Of a stretch of 64,000 nt of DNA, positions 63,381 through 64,000 are shown piece after piece. The DNA comes from Pseudomonas alliivorans (GTDB taxonomy: Bacteria > Pseudomonadota > Gammaproteobacteria > Pseudomonadales > Pseudomonadaceae): NCBI RefSeq assembly GCF_017826695.1, contig NZ_JAFFZW010000005.1:62001-126000 (forward strand), written 5' to 3'. The notes below the pieces were generated by a model. The model saw only the letters and a list, made by a program, of their open reading frames with translations, made no database searches and was not told where the DNA came from. The position numbers and the translations under genes are program-made. Numbering within the stretch: the first letter of the stretch is position 1; each line of letters starts with the position of its first letter.

Positions 63381-64000
63381 GTGAGCGATATTCCAGAAGC
63401 ATCCGCCGACGGCCGTTCCAGCCATTGGCAGTTGCAGCGTATCGTCAGCCAGTTACGTGCGGCGCGTGAGGATTGGCGCACGCGCAACCGTCGCGTGAGT
63501 GGCGAGCATGGTGGTCGCGAGCTGCCGTCGCGTGCAGCGATGGGCGAGATTCTCGAGGCGCTGAGCGGCGCATTGTTTCCAATGCGGCTGGGTCCTGTTG
63601 ATTTGCGTGAGGAAAGCGAGGATTTCTACGTCGGCCATACGCTGGACGTTGCGCTCAATGCGCTGCTGGCCCAGGCCCGGCTCGAGTTGCGTTACGTGGC
63701 GCATCAGCAAGGCAGGGAACTGGTCGGGATCGACGAGCATGCGCTGGTCCTGATCCAGGATTTTGCCACCGCACTGCCGGGCATTCGTCAGTTGCTCGAC
63801 ACGGATGTGCTGGCCGCCTATCACGGTGACCCGGCAGCACGCAGTGTCGATGAGGTGCTGCTGTGCTATCCGGGTATTCTGGCGGTGATTCACCACCGCC
63901 TTGCCCACCATCTGTACCGCGCAGGCCTGCCGCTGCTGGCGCGCATCAGCTCTGAACTGGCGCACTCGGCCACCGGCATCGACATTCACCCTGGCGCGCA
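63381..64000 (+). CDS. epsC: Serine O-acetyltransferase, EpsC type (partial, 3' end outside window)
   Basis: The first 206 residues of a serine acetyltransferase that makes O-acetylserine for cysteine synthesis. The N-terminal helical domain includes FYVGHTLDVALNALLAQARLELRY, and the catalytic region begins at YPGILAVIHHRLAHHLYRAGLPLLAR and ELAHSATGIDIHPGA, where the hexapeptide repeats start. The start is a GTG at 63381 with AAGGAG eight bases upstream. It is divergent from dcyD, again in a sulfur amino acid context. Confidence 0.9.
   Translation, partial: MSDIPEASADGRSSHWQLQRIVSQLRAAREDWRTRNRRVSGEHGGRELPSRAAMGEILEALSGALFPMRLGPVDLREESEDFYVGHTLDVALNALLAQARLELRYVAHQQGRELVGIDEHALVLIQDFATALPGIRQLLDTDVLAAYHGDPAARSVDEVLLCYPGILAVIHHRLAHHLYRAGLPLLARISSELAHSATGIDIHPGA

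Overview
The window is a stretch of chromosome from a fluorescent pseudomonad, most probably the Pseudomonas syringae group. The basis is gene order (serA / 2-hydroxyglutarate dehydrogenase / FAH protein; rpiA-ilvA; rppH-ptsP-NRDE-lgt-thyA; desA divergent from a PAS-GGDEF-EAL gene next to oscA-sbp-cysTWA), the high-GC third-position codon use, and REP sequences with the core GGAGGCGGCTTGCCGGCG. No tRNA, rRNA, CRISPR array or insertion sequence was seen. Identities come from reading the sequence and from family knowledge; no database search was run.

Region 1 (1-19.8 kb) is conserved housekeeping: serine synthesis with its coupled D-2-hydroxyglutarate dehydrogenase, two tandem SdiA-regulated-type proteins, rpiA and ilvA (divergent), a HAD phosphatase, the rppH-ptsP pair, lgt-thyA, a PAS-GGDEF protein, the desA desaturase and a PAS-GGDEF-EAL protein.

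Region 2 (19.9-31.2 kb) starts with the sulfate uptake operon oscA-sbp-cysTWA. It continues with an Mpo1-like membrane protein, a Crp-like protein, an AraC regulator and an MFS carrier driven by a near-consensus sigma-70 promoter that carries a GntR/FadR-type operator at its start site. It ends with a small sulfur-linked block: an RBBP9-like hydrolase, an HTH-less sigma-54 activator and an orphan MetQ.

Region 3 (31.2-45.1 kb) is the accessory part. A Tde1-like (Ntox15) toxin and its Tdi1-like immunity gene sit between a full-length PAP2-phosphatase autotransporter gene and a second copy of the last ~85 bp of that gene, so the cassette is bracketed by direct repeats. A TauD-type dioxygenase and a sulfonate-type ABC importer follow. 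Then comes a strongly structured leader RNA candidate ahead of a small DUF6124/DUF3077-like gene, and three tandem orphan Rhs-core genes. These share near-constant heads and have variable tails; the last tail carries two PPxY motifs.

Region 4 (45.2-64 kb) has a three-gene RND pump with two adaptors (TriABC-like), a methyltransferase, and a large sulfur-scavenging block on the minus strand (two SfnB-type oxidoreductases, an NtaA/SnaA-type monooxygenase, metQNI). It also has a hypothetical protein with two repeated domains, a cystine ABC importer with D-cysteine desulfhydrase, and the start of an EpsC-type serine acetyltransferase. Sulfur acquisition is the main shared theme of regions 2 and 4. 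Several of these transcription units share a TCTTTTT..GGAATAAG-like element in their upstream regions, a candidate CysB or sulfur-starvation signal.
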